From the NCBI GenBank assembly GCA_002399975.1, contig DHER01000037.1, forward strand, positions 1-52,685: a stretch of DNA of 52,685 nucleotides. Direction: 5' to 3'. Under the pieces are notes generated by a model. It ran no database searches, was not told the origin of the DNA, and saw only the letters and a program-made list of their open reading frames with translations. The DNA is from Firmicutes bacterium UBA4845. GTDB lineage: Bacteria > Bacillota > Clostridia > Tissierellales > Sedimentibacteraceae. The translations under genes and the position numbers were made by a program. Of the stretch, positions 42,632 through 52,330 are shown in pieces; position 1 is the stretch's first letter, and every line of letters begins with the position of its first letter.

Positions 42632-42861
42632 GAATTAAATACCTCTTTCAATTCAATTTTTGAAGCTTCTTCTTTCCTTATGGTCAAAACATAATTCCTT
42701 AATAAAAGCTCCATCGGGTCTCCCATAGGCGCTACTTTTCTCACACGTACCTTCGTATTTGGTGTCAGCCCCATATCCAGCAATCTTCTTCTAAGCATTC
42801 CCTGGCCGCCAATTGATGATATAACACCACCTTGTCCCGGCATTACGTTATCTAGTGTCAT
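42628..42861 (-). CDS. feoA: ferrous iron transport protein FeoA
   Basis: A 77-residue SH3-like protein that assists FeoB. GQGGVISSIGGQGMLRRRLLDMGLT and the C-terminal LRNYVLTIRKEEASKI are typical. TAGGAGGGAGTTATTT-type spacing sets the ATG. It is the first gene of the feo operon, whose promoter overlaps a Fur box. Confidence 0.95.
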   Translation of the reverse strand: MTLDNVMPGQGGVISSIGGQGMLRRRLLDMGLTPNTKVRVRKVAPMGDPMELLLRNYVLTIRKEEASKIELKEVFNS

Positions 42862-42888
42862 AAATAACTCCCTCCTATATTATGATAT

Positions 42889-42903
42889 TGATAATCATTA
42901 TCA
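42889..42903. promoter_or_regulatory. Fur box of the feo operon
   Basis: TGATAATCATTATCA is a perfect 7-1-7 inverted repeat matching the Fur consensus. It lies about 6-20 bases downstream of the predicted transcription start of feoA, where binding of Fe(II)-Fur would block transcription. Confidence 0.9.
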
Positions 42904-42915
42904 TTTACTGATTTA

Positions 42916-42944
42916 ATTATATCTCTTCCTTTTATCATTGTCAA
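42916..42944 (-). promoter_or_regulatory. promoter of the feo operon
   Basis: Minus strand: perfect TTGACA (42939-42944), a 17-bp spacer, perfect TATAAT (42916-42921). Confidence 0.9.
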
Positions 42945-43049
42945 TATGCTTGCAATAATTCTTCTAAAATATTTTATAGTTGTTACCAAAAACATATTTT
43001 TTGTCACCAGAATAATTTTTCAATCAAATTACCTGTAAAAAAACCATTA

Positions 43050-43102
43050 AAAAAAGGGCACACTGCTTTGCCTGCCTAGTTATAACAACAGCACCCCCTT
43101 TA
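43050..43102 (-). terminator. terminator of the PII-like gene
   Basis: AAAGGG/CCCTTT ends with partly paired GTGCTG/CAG segments inside. The minus strand continues with CCCTTTTTTT. The stem is imperfect. Confidence 0.55.
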
Positions 43103-43110
43103 TATGTACC

Positions 43111-43461
43111 CTATTTTATATCATCAGCACTGGATCCATACACTTCAATTACAGGTATTACAAACATGAACCCAATACCCGGTTCACTGAAATTATCAAG
43201 TTTTTCCTTTATATCTTCAGCTACCCTTCCAAGCTTCTCCTTATCCTTTATAATACTGAACACTGTCTTACTGTACGGTTTTCTGCCATCTATCAACTTT
43301 TTTACATTGTCAAGCATCGGAACATTTATGTTATGCCCTAAAAGCACTTTCCCCATTCCCTGACTGTCAATTGTCGTAGCTCCTATTTCCTCTCGATAAA
43401 AAACTTCGTGTATATCATCAAGCCTACAAATATCATTCAATATCAACACCAAAGCAAACAT
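43111..43461 (-). CDS. small PII-like protein, function unknown
   Basis: A 116-residue protein with alternating strands and helices that suggests the ferredoxin-like PII fold: an N-terminal strand MFALVLILND, a helix RLDDIHEVFYREEIG, the strand ATTIDSQGMGKVLLG, and the C-terminal GIGFMFVIPVIEVYG. The T-loop region is short and lacks the uridylylated Tyr motif, so it is not a classical GlnB. Related small proteins are of unknown function. AAGGGGAGGTTTTTA precedes the ATG. It is a single gene between feo and UPF0173. Confidence 0.6.
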   Translation of the reverse strand: MFALVLILNDICRLDDIHEVFYREEIGATTIDSQGMGKVLLGHNINVPMLDNVKKLIDGRKPYSKTVFSIIKDKEKLGRVAEDIKEKLDNFSEPGIGFMFVIPVIEVYGSSADDIK

Positions 43462-43593
43462 TAAAAACCTCCCCTTGTCATTTCATCTTGTTGATTGGTA
43501 ATTGCTTTCGAAAAGCCTAAAAATTCTTGATTTGTTATTTGTTTGATAAATTCACTTTTCATCAATATCAATAATATCCAATTCATATTATCA

Positions 43594-44271
43594 TCATATG
43601 TCAATACTTTCACCTATATTCAATACAACAACCTCAGAGGATATAACCTTGTTTTTAAATTCCATAGGATTTGCCTTAATCAAATCAAATGTATTATAAT
43701 GAATAGGTATAACTGTTTTAGCTTTAATAAAATCTGCAGCCTTTGCAGCATCATCTGAATCCATTGTAAAATTACCTCCTATAGGAAGAAATGCAACATC
43801 AATATGTTCGTCCTCCAGGAGTTTCATATCTAAAGTCAATCCGGTATCCCCTGCATGGTAAATTTTTTTCCCGTTAATTTCAATTAAAAATCCGCATGGA
43901 TTACCACCATAAATCATATTACCGTTTTCCAATATGCCGGAACCATGAAGAGCATTTGTCATTTTTACTTTTCCAAAATTAAATTCAGCTCGTCCTCCAA
44001 TATGCATACCATGAGTCTTTAAGTTATAATTGTCAAAATAAGCCGCCATTTCAAAATTAGTTATAATTAACGCACCAGTTTTTTTAGCTATATCCACCGT
44101 ATCCCCAATGTGGTCACTATGACCATGGGTTACAAAAATATGTGTTACGTTTAATAAATCGCTAGAATTAATCTTTGTTAATGAATTCTCTGTTATAAAA
44201 GGATCAATAATACCTTTAAACTTTCCTTCTTCAATCATTACTGCCGAATGTCCTAAATAAATAAGTTTCAA
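43594..44271 (-). CDS. UPF0173/UlaG-like metal-dependent hydrolase
   Basis: A metallo-beta-lactamase-fold hydrolase of 225 residues. The metal motif is THGHSDHIGD, with further ligands in HGSG, HAGDTGL and IPIHYNTF. UPF0173 members act on small phosphate or lactone substrates that are mostly unknown. The start is put at the TTG at 44271, which gives MKLIYLGHSAV, the usual family N-terminus. The GTG at 44280 sits too close to the AAGGA. It is a single gene. Confidence 0.9.
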   Translation of the reverse strand: MKLIYLGHSAVMIEEGKFKGIIDPFITENSLTKINSSDLLNVTHIFVTHGHSDHIGDTVDIAKKTGALIITNFEMAAYFDNYNLKTHGMHIGGRAEFNFGKVKMTNALHGSGILENGNMIYGGNPCGFLIEINGKKIYHAGDTGLTLDMKLLEDEHIDVAFLPIGGNFTMDSDDAAKAADFIKAKTVIPIHYNTFDLIKANPMEFKNKVISSEVVVLNIGESIDI

Positions 44272-44473
44272 ATAAGTCACCGTCCTTAATAATATTAATT
44301 ATATAATAACTTCATAATAAGATAAAATCAACAATTAATTTTAAACATATAAGCAGCCGGCACCAAATTTAAAAATCCGGTATCGTCCATCATCTTATAT
44401 TAAACTAAGGAATTTAATACTTATTCTTACTATTATACATAAATACTGGGGCTCTTTTATCTGATTTAATAAG

Positions 44474-44502
44474 TTGCTTTTAGGAATTTGCAATGATATA
44501 AT
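44474..44502 (+). promoter_or_regulatory. promoter of the giant activase gene
   Basis: TTGCTT (44474-44479), a 17-bp spacer and TATAAT (44497-44502). The 315-bp gap 44272-44586 otherwise shows no gene. A weak CCGG-based hairpin near 44357-44382 is not convincing. Confidence 0.65.
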
Positions 44503-44586
44503 AAACATTAATTATAATTTAGTTTTTATATTTTATATAATATTACTATATAGAATGTTAAAGACCTTAAGGCTTTAGGGGGCACA

Positions 44587-47500
44587 ATGAAAAGTTACTT
44601 GGTAGGACTTGACATCGGCTCTACTACAGTAAAAATAGCTGTAATAGACGATAAAGGAAACTTAATTCATAAACAATACGAAAGGCATTATTCCGATATA
44701 AAGAATACTGTTAACGAAATAATAAAAAATTCATCTGATAAGCTTAAAGGCAGCTCCATTAAAATAAATGTCACAGGTTCAGGCGCAATTGATATATCTA
44801 AACATTTAGGAATACCGTTTGTTCAGGAGGTTGCAGCTTCTACATGTGCTATAGAAAAATACATTCCTGACACGGATGTAGTAATTGAACTTGGCGGAGA
44901 GGATGCAAAAATAACATACCTGTCAGGTAATCTTGAACAGCGCATGAACGGTTCCTGTGCAGGAGGCACAGGCGCGTTCATTGATCAAATGGCGGTATTG
45001 ATGAAAACCGATGCGGCAGGTCTTAATGAATTGTCTAAAAAACATACGACAATTTACCCTATAGCATCACGATGTGGAGTTTTTGCAAAATCTGATGTTC
45101 AGCCGCTTTTAAATGAAGGCGCAAGGCGGGAAGATATTGCGGCATCTATTTTTCAGGCTGTTGTTAATCAGACAATAAGCGGACTTGCTCAAGGCAGGCC
45201 CATTAAAGGCAACGTTGCTTTTTTAGGAGGCCCGTTGTTCTTCTTGTCTGAACTTAGAGAAAGATTCAAAGAAACATTGAACTTAAACAATAAAAATTCC
45301 ATCTGCCCTGAAGATGCCAATTATTATGTAGCAATAGGCGCCGCTCTGATGTCGGCAGATCTTGAAGCAATAAGCTTCAACGAATTTTACAGCAAAATAG
45401 AAGATAAAATGAAACACTCATCAATCAAGTATCGAAAAAAAGACATGAAGCCCTTGTTTGAAAACAAGGAAGAATACAATAAATTTTTAGAAAGGCATAA
45501 TAAGCATAAAGCAAAACAAAAAAATATTAATGAGTATTCAGGCCTAACTTTTCTTGGAATAGATGCAGGTTCCACGACAACAAAATTAGTTCTTATAACC
45601 AAAAAAGGTGAAATACTGTATTCATACTATGCCAGTAATGAAGGAAATCCGTTGAATTCAGCCATTAAAGCAGTTAAGGAACTTTACGGCAAATTGCATA
45701 AAGGTATAAAAGTTGCCTATACTGCAGTAACAGGCTACGGTGAAAATCTTATTAAGGCTGCACTAAAAGTAGACATTGGTGAAGTTGAAACTGTAGCACA
45801 CTACAAAGCTGCGGACTTTTTCCTGGGAGGCGTTGATTTCATCATAGACATAGGCGGACAAGACATGAAGAGCATGATTATAAAAAACGGTGTTATAGAT
45901 TCTATTATGCTTAATGAAGCATGCTCATCCGGCTGCGGTTCATTTATTGAAACATTTGCCAAATCACTAGGAATGACTGTTCATGAATTTGCAGAAACGG
46001 CAATTCTTTCAAAGCACCCTGTGGACCTGGGAACAAGATGTACGGTATTTATGAACTCTAAAGTTAAACAAGCACAAAGAGAAGGAGCTACATTAAGTGA
46101 TATATCTGCCGGAATTTCATATTCGGTAATTAAAAATGCTCTGTTCAAGGTAATCAGATTAAAATCCCTTGAATCCATAGGAGATAAGGTAGTTGTACAG
46201 GGAGGAACATTCTATAATAATTCTGTTCTGCGAGCATTTGAACTAATAACCGGAAGAGAAGTTATAAGACCGGACATTGCAGGAATAATGGGAGCATTCG
46301 GAGCAGCCCTTGTTGCAAAAAATAAATACGAACCTACAAAAATAAGCACTTTTGTGGATGAAAAAGGACTTGATGGTTTTGCATTCACTACTTCAATGGA
46401 ACGCTGCGGACAATGCACAAATAATTGTCTTCTGACAATTAACAAGTTTTCCGATGGCAGATACTTTGTTTCCGGCAACCGATGTGAACGCGGAGCCGAA
46501 AAATATATACATGGAGAAAAGAAAAAGCCTCTTCCCAACCTTTACAAATACAAATACAAGAGAGTGTTTAACTACAAGCCTCTAGCTTTAAACAACGCAC
46601 CGAGAGGTATGATGGGCATACCTAGAGCATTGAACATGTATGAAGATTATCCTTTCTGGTTTACATTTTTTACAGAATTAGGATACAGAGTCGTGCTTTC
46701 CGGAACATCAAGCAAAAAAATATATGAACTGGGTATGGGGACCATACCTTCAGAATCCGTATGCTACCCCGGGAAAATTACTCATGGACATATTATGGAT
46801 TTACTCAGGAAAAAAGTACCGAAAATTTTTTATCCCTGTATTTCTTATAACATTAAAGAAGATGATAATGCCGGAAATCATTATAATTGTCCTATTGTTG
46901 TATCATATCCTGAATCTATTGAAGCTAATATAGACTTTAAAAAAGTTAAATTTTATAAGCCTTTCTTAAACTTAAATGACAAAGAAAGGCTGATAAACAA
47001 GCTTTACAGAGAACTTGGATCTTCAGAAAATTTAACGTTAGATGAAATTAAAAATGCGGCAGAAAAGGCATATGACGAATTGTTTGCTTACAAAAGGGAT
47101 GTTAAAAACGAAGGGAAAAAGGCAATTGAATATATAAAAAAATATAACAAAAAAGGTATTGTTCTGGCAGGAAGGCCTTACCATATAGACCCCGAAATAA
47201 ATCACGGCATACCGGAAATGATTGAAAATTACGATTTAGTTGTTCTTTCTGAGGATTCTCTGGAAAATGCTTATCCTATAGAAAGGCCCCTGAGAGTCAT
47301 TGACCAATGGGTATACCACACAAGGCTTTATGCTGCCGCCACGTATGTTTCTAATACAAACTATTTGGAACTTATTCAGCTTAATTCCTTCGGATGCGGA
47401 CTTGATGCAGTAACAACAGACCAGGTAAGTGAAATTCTTCATAGAAATAATAAGATATATACGGTAATTAAAATAGACGAAATAACAAACCTTGGAGCAG

Positions 47501-48915
47501 TAAGAATTCGTATACGTTCACTTCTGGCTTCAATGGAAGAAAGAAATAAAAGCGGAATTGTTCATAAACGCATTGAAGACAATCCTGACAGACCTGTATT
47601 TACAAAAAAAATGAAAAAGAATCATACAATACTTGTTCCGCAAATGTCCCCTATACACTTTCAGTTTATTGAAACAGCAGCAAGAACGGCAGGCTACAAC
47701 GCAGTTGTTCTCCCTGCAGTTGATAAACAGGCTGTGGATGTGGGGCTTAAAGTTGTCAACAACGACGCATGCTACCCGTCAATATTAGTAGTGGGGCAGC
47801 TTATAAATGCACTGGAATCAGGAAAATATGATTTAAACAATGTATCCCTGATGATTTCTCAAACCGGAGGAGGCTGCCGTGCCACCAACTATATCGGATT
47901 TATAAGAAAAGCGCTTAAAGATTCAGGTTACGGTAATATTCCGGTTATTTCATTCAATGTGGTGGGACTTGAAAAACAGCCGGGATTTAAAATTACACCA
48001 TCCTTTGCCAACAGATTGGTAATGTCTATAGTTATAGGTGACACTTTAATGCGGGCAACATATAGAACCAGACCTTATGAGAAAGTAAAAGGCTCTGTAA
48101 ATGAACTTTATAAAAAATGGGTTGCAAAATGCCACAAGGTTATTGAATCAGGAAACTATTCGGAATATAAACGTACAATTAAAAATATAGTGAATGACTT
48201 TGACAATATCGAACTTAACGAAAACATCAAAAAGCCTAAAGTCGGCATTGTAGGTGAAATCCTTGTTAAATTCCATCCCAATGCAAACAATGACGTTTAT
48301 TCCCTTCTGGAAGAAGAAGGAACAGAAGTTGTAGTGCCTGACCTGTTGGATTTTTTCTCGTACAGTGCTCTTAACGGCGTTATAAAATATGACGAATTAC
48401 TGTTTGGTTCTAAAAAATCCAAGGCAATAAACAGTATAGGGGTTAAGGCAATCGATATGTACAAAAAACCCAGTGTTGAAGCATTTAAAAATTCTACGAG
48501 ATTTACAACACCTTCTGACATTAATGAACTTGCCTGTAAAGCTAAAAACTTCTTATCTCTTGCAAATCAGTCGGGAGAAGGATGGTTTTTAACAGGAGAA
48601 ATGCTTGAACTTTTAGACAAGAACATAGATAATATATTGTGTCTTCAGCCGTTTGCATGCTTACCTAATCACATAACCGGCAAGGGTATGATTAAAAAGC
48701 TGAAAGACGCTTATCCAATGTCTAATATTGTTCCGATTGATTATGATGCCGGAATAAGTGAAGTTAATCAAATTAACAGAATTAAGCTGATGCTTACTAA
48801 TGCTTTTAGAAAAATGAAAGCAGATGAGAAAAATAAACAAACTGTATTAGAAAATAAAAAAGATGTGAAAATGCCAAATCATAATTTAGGTAATGTTCAG
48901 GAACAGGAAATATAA
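44587..48915 (+). CDS. giant acyl-CoA dehydratase-type activase (two ASKHA ATPase domains plus DUF2229/HgdB-like region)
   Basis: A 1442-residue fusion. The first BadF/BcrA-type ATPase domain has GLDIGSTTVK (7-16), ELGGEDAKI and SCAGGTGAF with Cys124. The second has GIDAGSTTTK (324-333), IGGQDMKSM and CSSGCGSF (446-453). Both can bind a [4Fe-4S] cluster at the dimer interface. A Cys-rich segment follows (ERCGQCTNNC ... GNRCERG, about 620-655), then a DUF2229 region (MGIPRALNMYEDYPF, PSESVCYPGKITHGH) and HgdB-like parts. Known activases use ATP to reduce 2-hydroxyacyl-CoA dehydratases. Similar giant proteins are widespread in Clostridia and their partner is unclear. No dehydratase subunits lie nearby. 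AGGGGGCACA precedes the ATG. Confidence 0.88.
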   Translation: MKSYLVGLDIGSTTVKIAVIDDKGNLIHKQYERHYSDIKNTVNEIIKNSSDKLKGSSIKINVTGSGAIDISKHLGIPFVQEVAASTCAIEKYIPDTDVVIELGGEDAKITYLSGNLEQRMNGSCAGGTGAFIDQMAVLMKTDAAGLNELSKKHTTIYPIASRCGVFAKSDVQPLLNEGARREDIAASIFQAVVNQTISGLAQGRPIKGNVAFLGGPLFFLSELRERFKETLNLNNKNSICPEDANYYVAIGAALMSADLEAISFNEFYSKIEDKMKHSSIKYRKKDMKPLFENKEEYNKFLERHNKHKAKQKNINEYSGLTFLGIDAGSTTTKLVLITKKGEILYSYYASNEGNPLNSAIKAVKELYGKLHKGIKVAYTAVTGYGENLIKAALKVDIGEVETVAHYKAADFFLGGVDFIIDIGGQDMKSMIIKNGVIDSIMLNEACSSGCGSFIETFAKSLGMTVHEFAETAILSKHPVDLGTRCTVFMNSKVKQAQREGATLSDISAGISYSVIKNALFKVIRLKSLESIGDKVVVQGGTFYNNSVLRAFELITGREVIRPDIAGIMGAFGAALVAKNKYEPTKISTFVDEKGLDGFAFTTSMERCGQCTNNCLLTINKFSDGRYFVSGNRCERGAEKYIHGEKKKPLPNLYKYKYKRVFNYKPLALNNAPRGMMGIPRALNMYEDYPFWFTFFTELGYRVVLSGTSSKKIYELGMGTIPSESVCYPGKITHGHIMDLLRKKVPKIFYPCISYNIKEDDNAGNHYNCPIVVSYPESIEANIDFKKVKFYKPFLNLNDKERLINKLYRELGSSENLTLDEIKNAAEKAYDELFAYKRDVKNEGKKAIEYIKKYNKKGIVLAGRPYHIDPEINHGIPEMIENYDLVVLSEDSLENAYPIERPLRVIDQWVYHTRLYAAATYVSNTNYLELIQLNSFGCGLDAVTTDQVSEILHRNNKIYTVIKIDEITNLGAVRIRIRSLLASMEERNKSGIVHKRIEDNPDRPVFTKKMKKNHTILVPQMSPIHFQFIETAARTAGYNAVVLPAVDKQAVDVGLKVVNNDACYPSILVVGQLINALESGKYDLNNVSLMISQTGGGCRATNYIGFIRKALKDSGYGNIPVISFNVVGLEKQPGFKITPSFANRLVMSIVIGDTLMRATYRTRPYEKVKGSVNELYKKWVAKCHKVIESGNYSEYKRTIKNIVNDFDNIELNENIKKPKVGIVGEILVKFHPNANNDVYSLLEEEGTEVVVPDLLDFFSYSALNGVIKYDELLFGSKKSKAINSIGVKAIDMYKKPSVEAFKNSTRFTTPSDINELACKAKNFLSLANQSGEGWFLTGEMLELLDKNIDNILCLQPFACLPNHITGKGMIKKLKDAYPMSNIVPIDYDAGISEVNQINRIKLMLTNAFRKMKADEKNKQTVLENKKDVKMPNHNLGNVQEQEI

Positions 48916-48939
48916 AATATCCAATAAACTGCTATTACG

Positions 48940-49890
48940 CTATTTATATTTTATTATGGTGCCGGCCAATCCGTTCAATGCGTCCATAGATTTGTAAGGA
49001 GATGTTATTATAGCCTTTCTTTCAGTATGATTCTCCACAAATTTAGTTGACGCAATTATTTTGGGAAGCATGCTGCCCGGTGCAAAGTGACCTTCCTCCG
49101 TATATTTTTCAGCCTCTGCAACAGTAATAAATGAAAGTTCTTGCTGATTAGGCTTTTTAAAATTAATTGATACCCTTTCAACCTCAGTTAAAATCATGAG
49201 AATATCAGCATCAATGTCTTCCGCCAGCTTTTCTGCCGCTAAATCCTTGTCTATTACAGCTGCTATTCCTTCAACAGAACCATCCTTTTTTTCAATTATT
49301 GGAACGCCACCACCACCGCAGGCAATGACAATTGTTGAATTCCAAAGCCTCTTAATTGTATTGACTTCTACTATTTTTTCAGGTAACGGAGATGGAACCA
49401 CTCTCCTCCATCCCCTGCCTGCATCTTCTTTCATTATATAACCTTTTTCCTGTTCTAATTTCTTAGCTTCCCTTTCTGTATAGAATAATCCTATTGGTTT
49501 TGTTGGTTTTTTAAAAGCCGGATCACCTTTGTTTACTACAACCTGAGTTATAACGGTCACCACTGGAAGCATTCTTTTCTTCTTGGCCAAAGCATATTTT
49601 AGCCCTTGCTGTATATGATATCCTATATACCCCTGAGTCATAGCTCCGCACACATCAAATGGCAGCGGCGGCGTAACATTCTTTGCCGTTTCGGACGCCA
49701 AAATCAGTCTTCCTATCTGAGGCCCATTGCCATGCACTATGGCTATTTCATATCCTGCACAGCTGATTTCTGCAAGGTATTCACAAGTTTCTTTTATAAC
49801 TTTAAGCTGTGATTCCGCTGTTGCCGGCATGCCTTTATCTTCCAGGGCATTTCCTCCCAATGCAATAACCACCTTAATTATTCTATTCAT
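48940..49890 (-). CDS. arcC: carbamate kinase
   Basis: A 316-residue kinase that makes ATP from carbamoyl phosphate, the energy-yielding step of the arginine deiminase pathway. IALGGNALEDKG, AIVHGNGPQIGRLIL, ACGGGGVPII and AAVIDKDLAAEKLAEDIDAD are the expected motifs, and EEGHFAPGSMLPKI is the C-terminal signature. GAGAGGTTATA precedes the ATG. It is the last gene of the arcA-arcB-arcC unit, 23 bases after the carbamoyltransferase. Confidence 0.97.
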   Translation of the reverse strand: MNRIIKVVIALGGNALEDKGMPATAESQLKVIKETCEYLAEISCAGYEIAIVHGNGPQIGRLILASETAKNVTPPLPFDVCGAMTQGYIGYHIQQGLKYALAKKKRMLPVVTVITQVVVNKGDPAFKKPTKPIGLFYTEREAKKLEQEKGYIMKEDAGRGWRRVVPSPLPEKIVEVNTIKRLWNSTIVIACGGGGVPIIEKKDGSVEGIAAVIDKDLAAEKLAEDIDADILMILTEVERVSINFKKPNQQELSFITVAEAEKYTEEGHFAPGSMLPKIIASTKFVENHTERKAIITSPYKSMDALNGLAGTIIKYK

Positions 49891-49913
49891 TATAACCTCT
49901 CTACAAAAATTCT

Positions 49914-50909
49914 TTATGCTATAGTAGCAACTATAACTGACTTTATTGTATGAAGCCTATTTTCAGCTTCATCGAATACAACTGAATATTTGCTCCTAAA
50001 TACCTCATCCGTAACTTCCCTTATATCATATCCGAGTTCTTTTTGTTTTTTAGCCATTGCTGTTTCAAAATCGTGGAATGAAGGTAAACAGTGCATAAAT
50101 ATTATATCGTCGTTTCCTGTTGACTTTAATAACTCCATTGTTACCCTATAAGGAGTCAATAATTTTACTCTTTGAGGAATTTGGCTTTCTTCACCCATTG
50201 ATGCCCAAATATCCGTATAAATTACATCGGCACCTTCAACATATTCCCGCCTATCAGATATTTCAATCTTGGCACCTGTGTACTTTGCAATTTCATTGAC
50301 CTTGTTAAGAGCGTCTTTATCAAGCTGCTTTTTAAGCTCTTCAGGTCCAAATGCAACAAAATGCATTCCCATTTTGGCACATCCGTACATCCACGCATAG
50401 CACATGTTATTCCTGATATCTCCTGCAAATATAACCTTTACCTTATTTAAAGGCTTTGACACATGTTCTTCTATTGTAAGTAAATCTGCCAATATTTGTG
50501 TTGGATGGTCAACATCCGTTAAACCATTCCAAACAGGAACACCTGAATACCTTGCAAGATTTTCCACTACTTCCTGTTTGTATCCTCTGTATTCTATACC
50601 GTCAAAAAACCTTCCAAGAACCTTTGCCGTATCCTCCAGCGATTCTTTCTTTCCCATCTGTGAGCTTCCCGAATCCAAAAATGTCACATGTGCTCCTTCA
50701 TCCAATGCAGCCACTTCAAAAGCACATCTTGTTCTTGTGGACGTTTTTTCAAATAATAATACAATGTTCTTACCCATTAACAAATAATTTGAATTTCCCA
50801 ACCTTTTCTTTGATTTTAAATCATGTGATAAATCCAGTAAATATCTTATTTCATCAGTTGTAAAATCCATTAGCGTTAAAAAACTTCTTCCCTTCAAATT
50901 TACCGCCAT
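49914..50909 (-). CDS. arcB: ornithine carbamoyltransferase (catabolic)
   Basis: A 331-residue cytosolic enzyme that here would split citrulline with phosphate to ornithine and carbamoyl phosphate. Carbamoyl phosphate binding: EKTSTRTRCAFEVAALDEG. Further motifs: DHPTQILADLLTIEEH and FMHCLPSFHD with the catalytic Cys and the ornithine loop. Position between arginine deiminase and carbamate kinase marks the catabolic role. The anabolic enzyme (argF) is very similar. The start at 50909 follows GGAGGCAGTT, which overlaps the longer ATG at 50921. Confidence 0.95.
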   Translation of the reverse strand: MAVNLKGRSFLTLMDFTTDEIRYLLDLSHDLKSKKRLGNSNYLLMGKNIVLLFEKTSTRTRCAFEVAALDEGAHVTFLDSGSSQMGKKESLEDTAKVLGRFFDGIEYRGYKQEVVENLARYSGVPVWNGLTDVDHPTQILADLLTIEEHVSKPLNKVKVIFAGDIRNNMCYAWMYGCAKMGMHFVAFGPEELKKQLDKDALNKVNEIAKYTGAKIEISDRREYVEGADVIYTDIWASMGEESQIPQRVKLLTPYRVTMELLKSTGNDDIIFMHCLPSFHDFETAMAKKQKELGYDIREVTDEVFRSKYSVVFDEAENRLHTIKSVIVATIA

Positions 50910-50992
50910 AACTGCCTCCATGCTTAATTAATTATTTATTTGTATATTTAGTAATAGTATCATAATTTCCACAGCCATACAACAAATTTTTT

Positions 50993-52213
50993 CTACAAGC
51001 GTTCTCTGATTAATGGCATACTCATACATCTTGGCCCACCTCTGCCACGAGACAGTTCTGAGCATGGCATAACATGAGTTTTTATTCCTCTTTGCTGCAA
51101 TATTTCATTTGTTACATAATTCCTTGAATAAACTATTACTTCTCCAGGAGAAATACACAGGGTATTTGAGCCATCGTTCCATTGCTCTCTTGCCGAGTCT
51201 ACGATATCATTACCTCCGCATTTAATTAAATCAACTCCATCCAATCCCAACGCTTTACTCAATATGTCTCCTAAACGTCCAATTTCTTTGGTGATTTTAA
51301 TTTCACTGTCACTGCCTCTTTCCAGCACATATACAGTCATATCAGATTCGATTTTGGGATGAATGGTAAACTTATCATAGTCAACCATTGTAAAAACAGT
51401 ATCTAAATGCATAAATGCTCTTGTTTTGGGAATGTCTATTGCCAAAACTCTTTTAAAGGTGCTTTCCTCTGTAAGAAGAAGGTCGGTAAACCTTTCAATT
51501 GCATTAGGACTTGTTCTCTGAGAAATTCCTACTGCAATAACTTCTTCATTTAATAGTAAAATATCTCCTCCCTCAAGAGAATATTTTTCCGTCCTGTTAT
51601 AAAACAAAGTTGTTCCTTTATAGACAGGATTGAAATTAAAAATATACTTTGCAAATAATGTTTCCCTGTTTCTTGTAACAGTTGACATTTTGTGAATTGA
51701 TACACCTTCTCCAATTGCTGCAAAAGGATCTCTGGTAAAATATAAATTAGGCATGGGGTCAATTATAAAAGGATATTGATTGCTTAAAAAATCTGATAGA
51801 CTTGGTCCTCCATGATGAATTTCTGATTTTCTCACACCCTCCATCATTTTACAAACCATATCTTTATTACTTTCAAAAGACAGAAAATAGTCCCTTAAAA
51901 TATCGTATTCCTTACTTCCCTTAATACCGGCTTCTTCTATGAATTCATCTATAAACTGATTTTTTATTTCATTATTGTAAAGTGAATCAGCAGCCAAGTC
52001 TTCTAAGTACACTACTTCTATATTATTTTCTCTAAAAATACTCGCAAATGCATCATGTTCTTCCTGTGCAATTTTCAAATATGGTATATCATCAAAAAGT
52101 AAATCTTCAAGATATTCCGGCATCAGATTTTCTAATTCCTTACCCGGTCTGTGAAGCAGGACTTTTTTAAGATTTCCTATTTCCGAATAAGCACTTATAG
52201 CTAAATTGTTCAA
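50993..52213 (-). CDS. arcA: arginine deiminase
   Basis: A 406-residue enzyme that hydrolyses arginine to citrulline and ammonia. Motifs: SEIGNLKKVLLHRPG near the N-terminus, FTRDPFAAIG, the His-containing AFMHLDTVFTMVD, and the nucleophile Cys in GGPRCMSMPL near the C-terminus. I choose the TTG at 52213, eight bases after AAGG in AAGGTGAT. The ATG at 52228 (five codons longer) has no binding site. A promoter and palindromes lie upstream. Confidence 0.96.
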   Translation of the reverse strand: MNNLAISAYSEIGNLKKVLLHRPGKELENLMPEYLEDLLFDDIPYLKIAQEEHDAFASIFRENNIEVVYLEDLAADSLYNNEIKNQFIDEFIEEAGIKGSKEYDILRDYFLSFESNKDMVCKMMEGVRKSEIHHGGPSLSDFLSNQYPFIIDPMPNLYFTRDPFAAIGEGVSIHKMSTVTRNRETLFAKYIFNFNPVYKGTTLFYNRTEKYSLEGGDILLLNEEVIAVGISQRTSPNAIERFTDLLLTEESTFKRVLAIDIPKTRAFMHLDTVFTMVDYDKFTIHPKIESDMTVYVLERGSDSEIKITKEIGRLGDILSKALGLDGVDLIKCGGNDIVDSAREQWNDGSNTLCISPGEVIVYSRNYVTNEILQQRGIKTHVMPCSELSRGRGGPRCMSMPLIRERL

Positions 52214-52251
52214 ATATATCACCTTCATAATCTTATTTCAATATGTAGCCT

Positions 52252-52284
52252 GCGTAATATAACGCAATTGCTAGCTAACAATTG
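52252..52284. promoter_or_regulatory. two adjacent inverted repeats in the arcA leader
   Basis: GCGTAATATAACGC (52252-52265) abuts a 20-bp near-palindrome CAATTGCTAGCTAACAATTG (52265-52284), sharing one base. They lie between promoter and start codon and may be operators or leader hairpins. I do not see a clear arginine-repressor box. Confidence 0.45.
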
Positions 52285-52330
52285 AAGATTATCATATTGT
52301 TGAATATATATAATAGTATTAACCATAATT

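Noticed and set aside
44281..44586. Small RNA or short gene in the gap before the giant activase.
   Set aside because: Only a weak CCGG hairpin and a promoter are visible. No open frame with a binding site was found.
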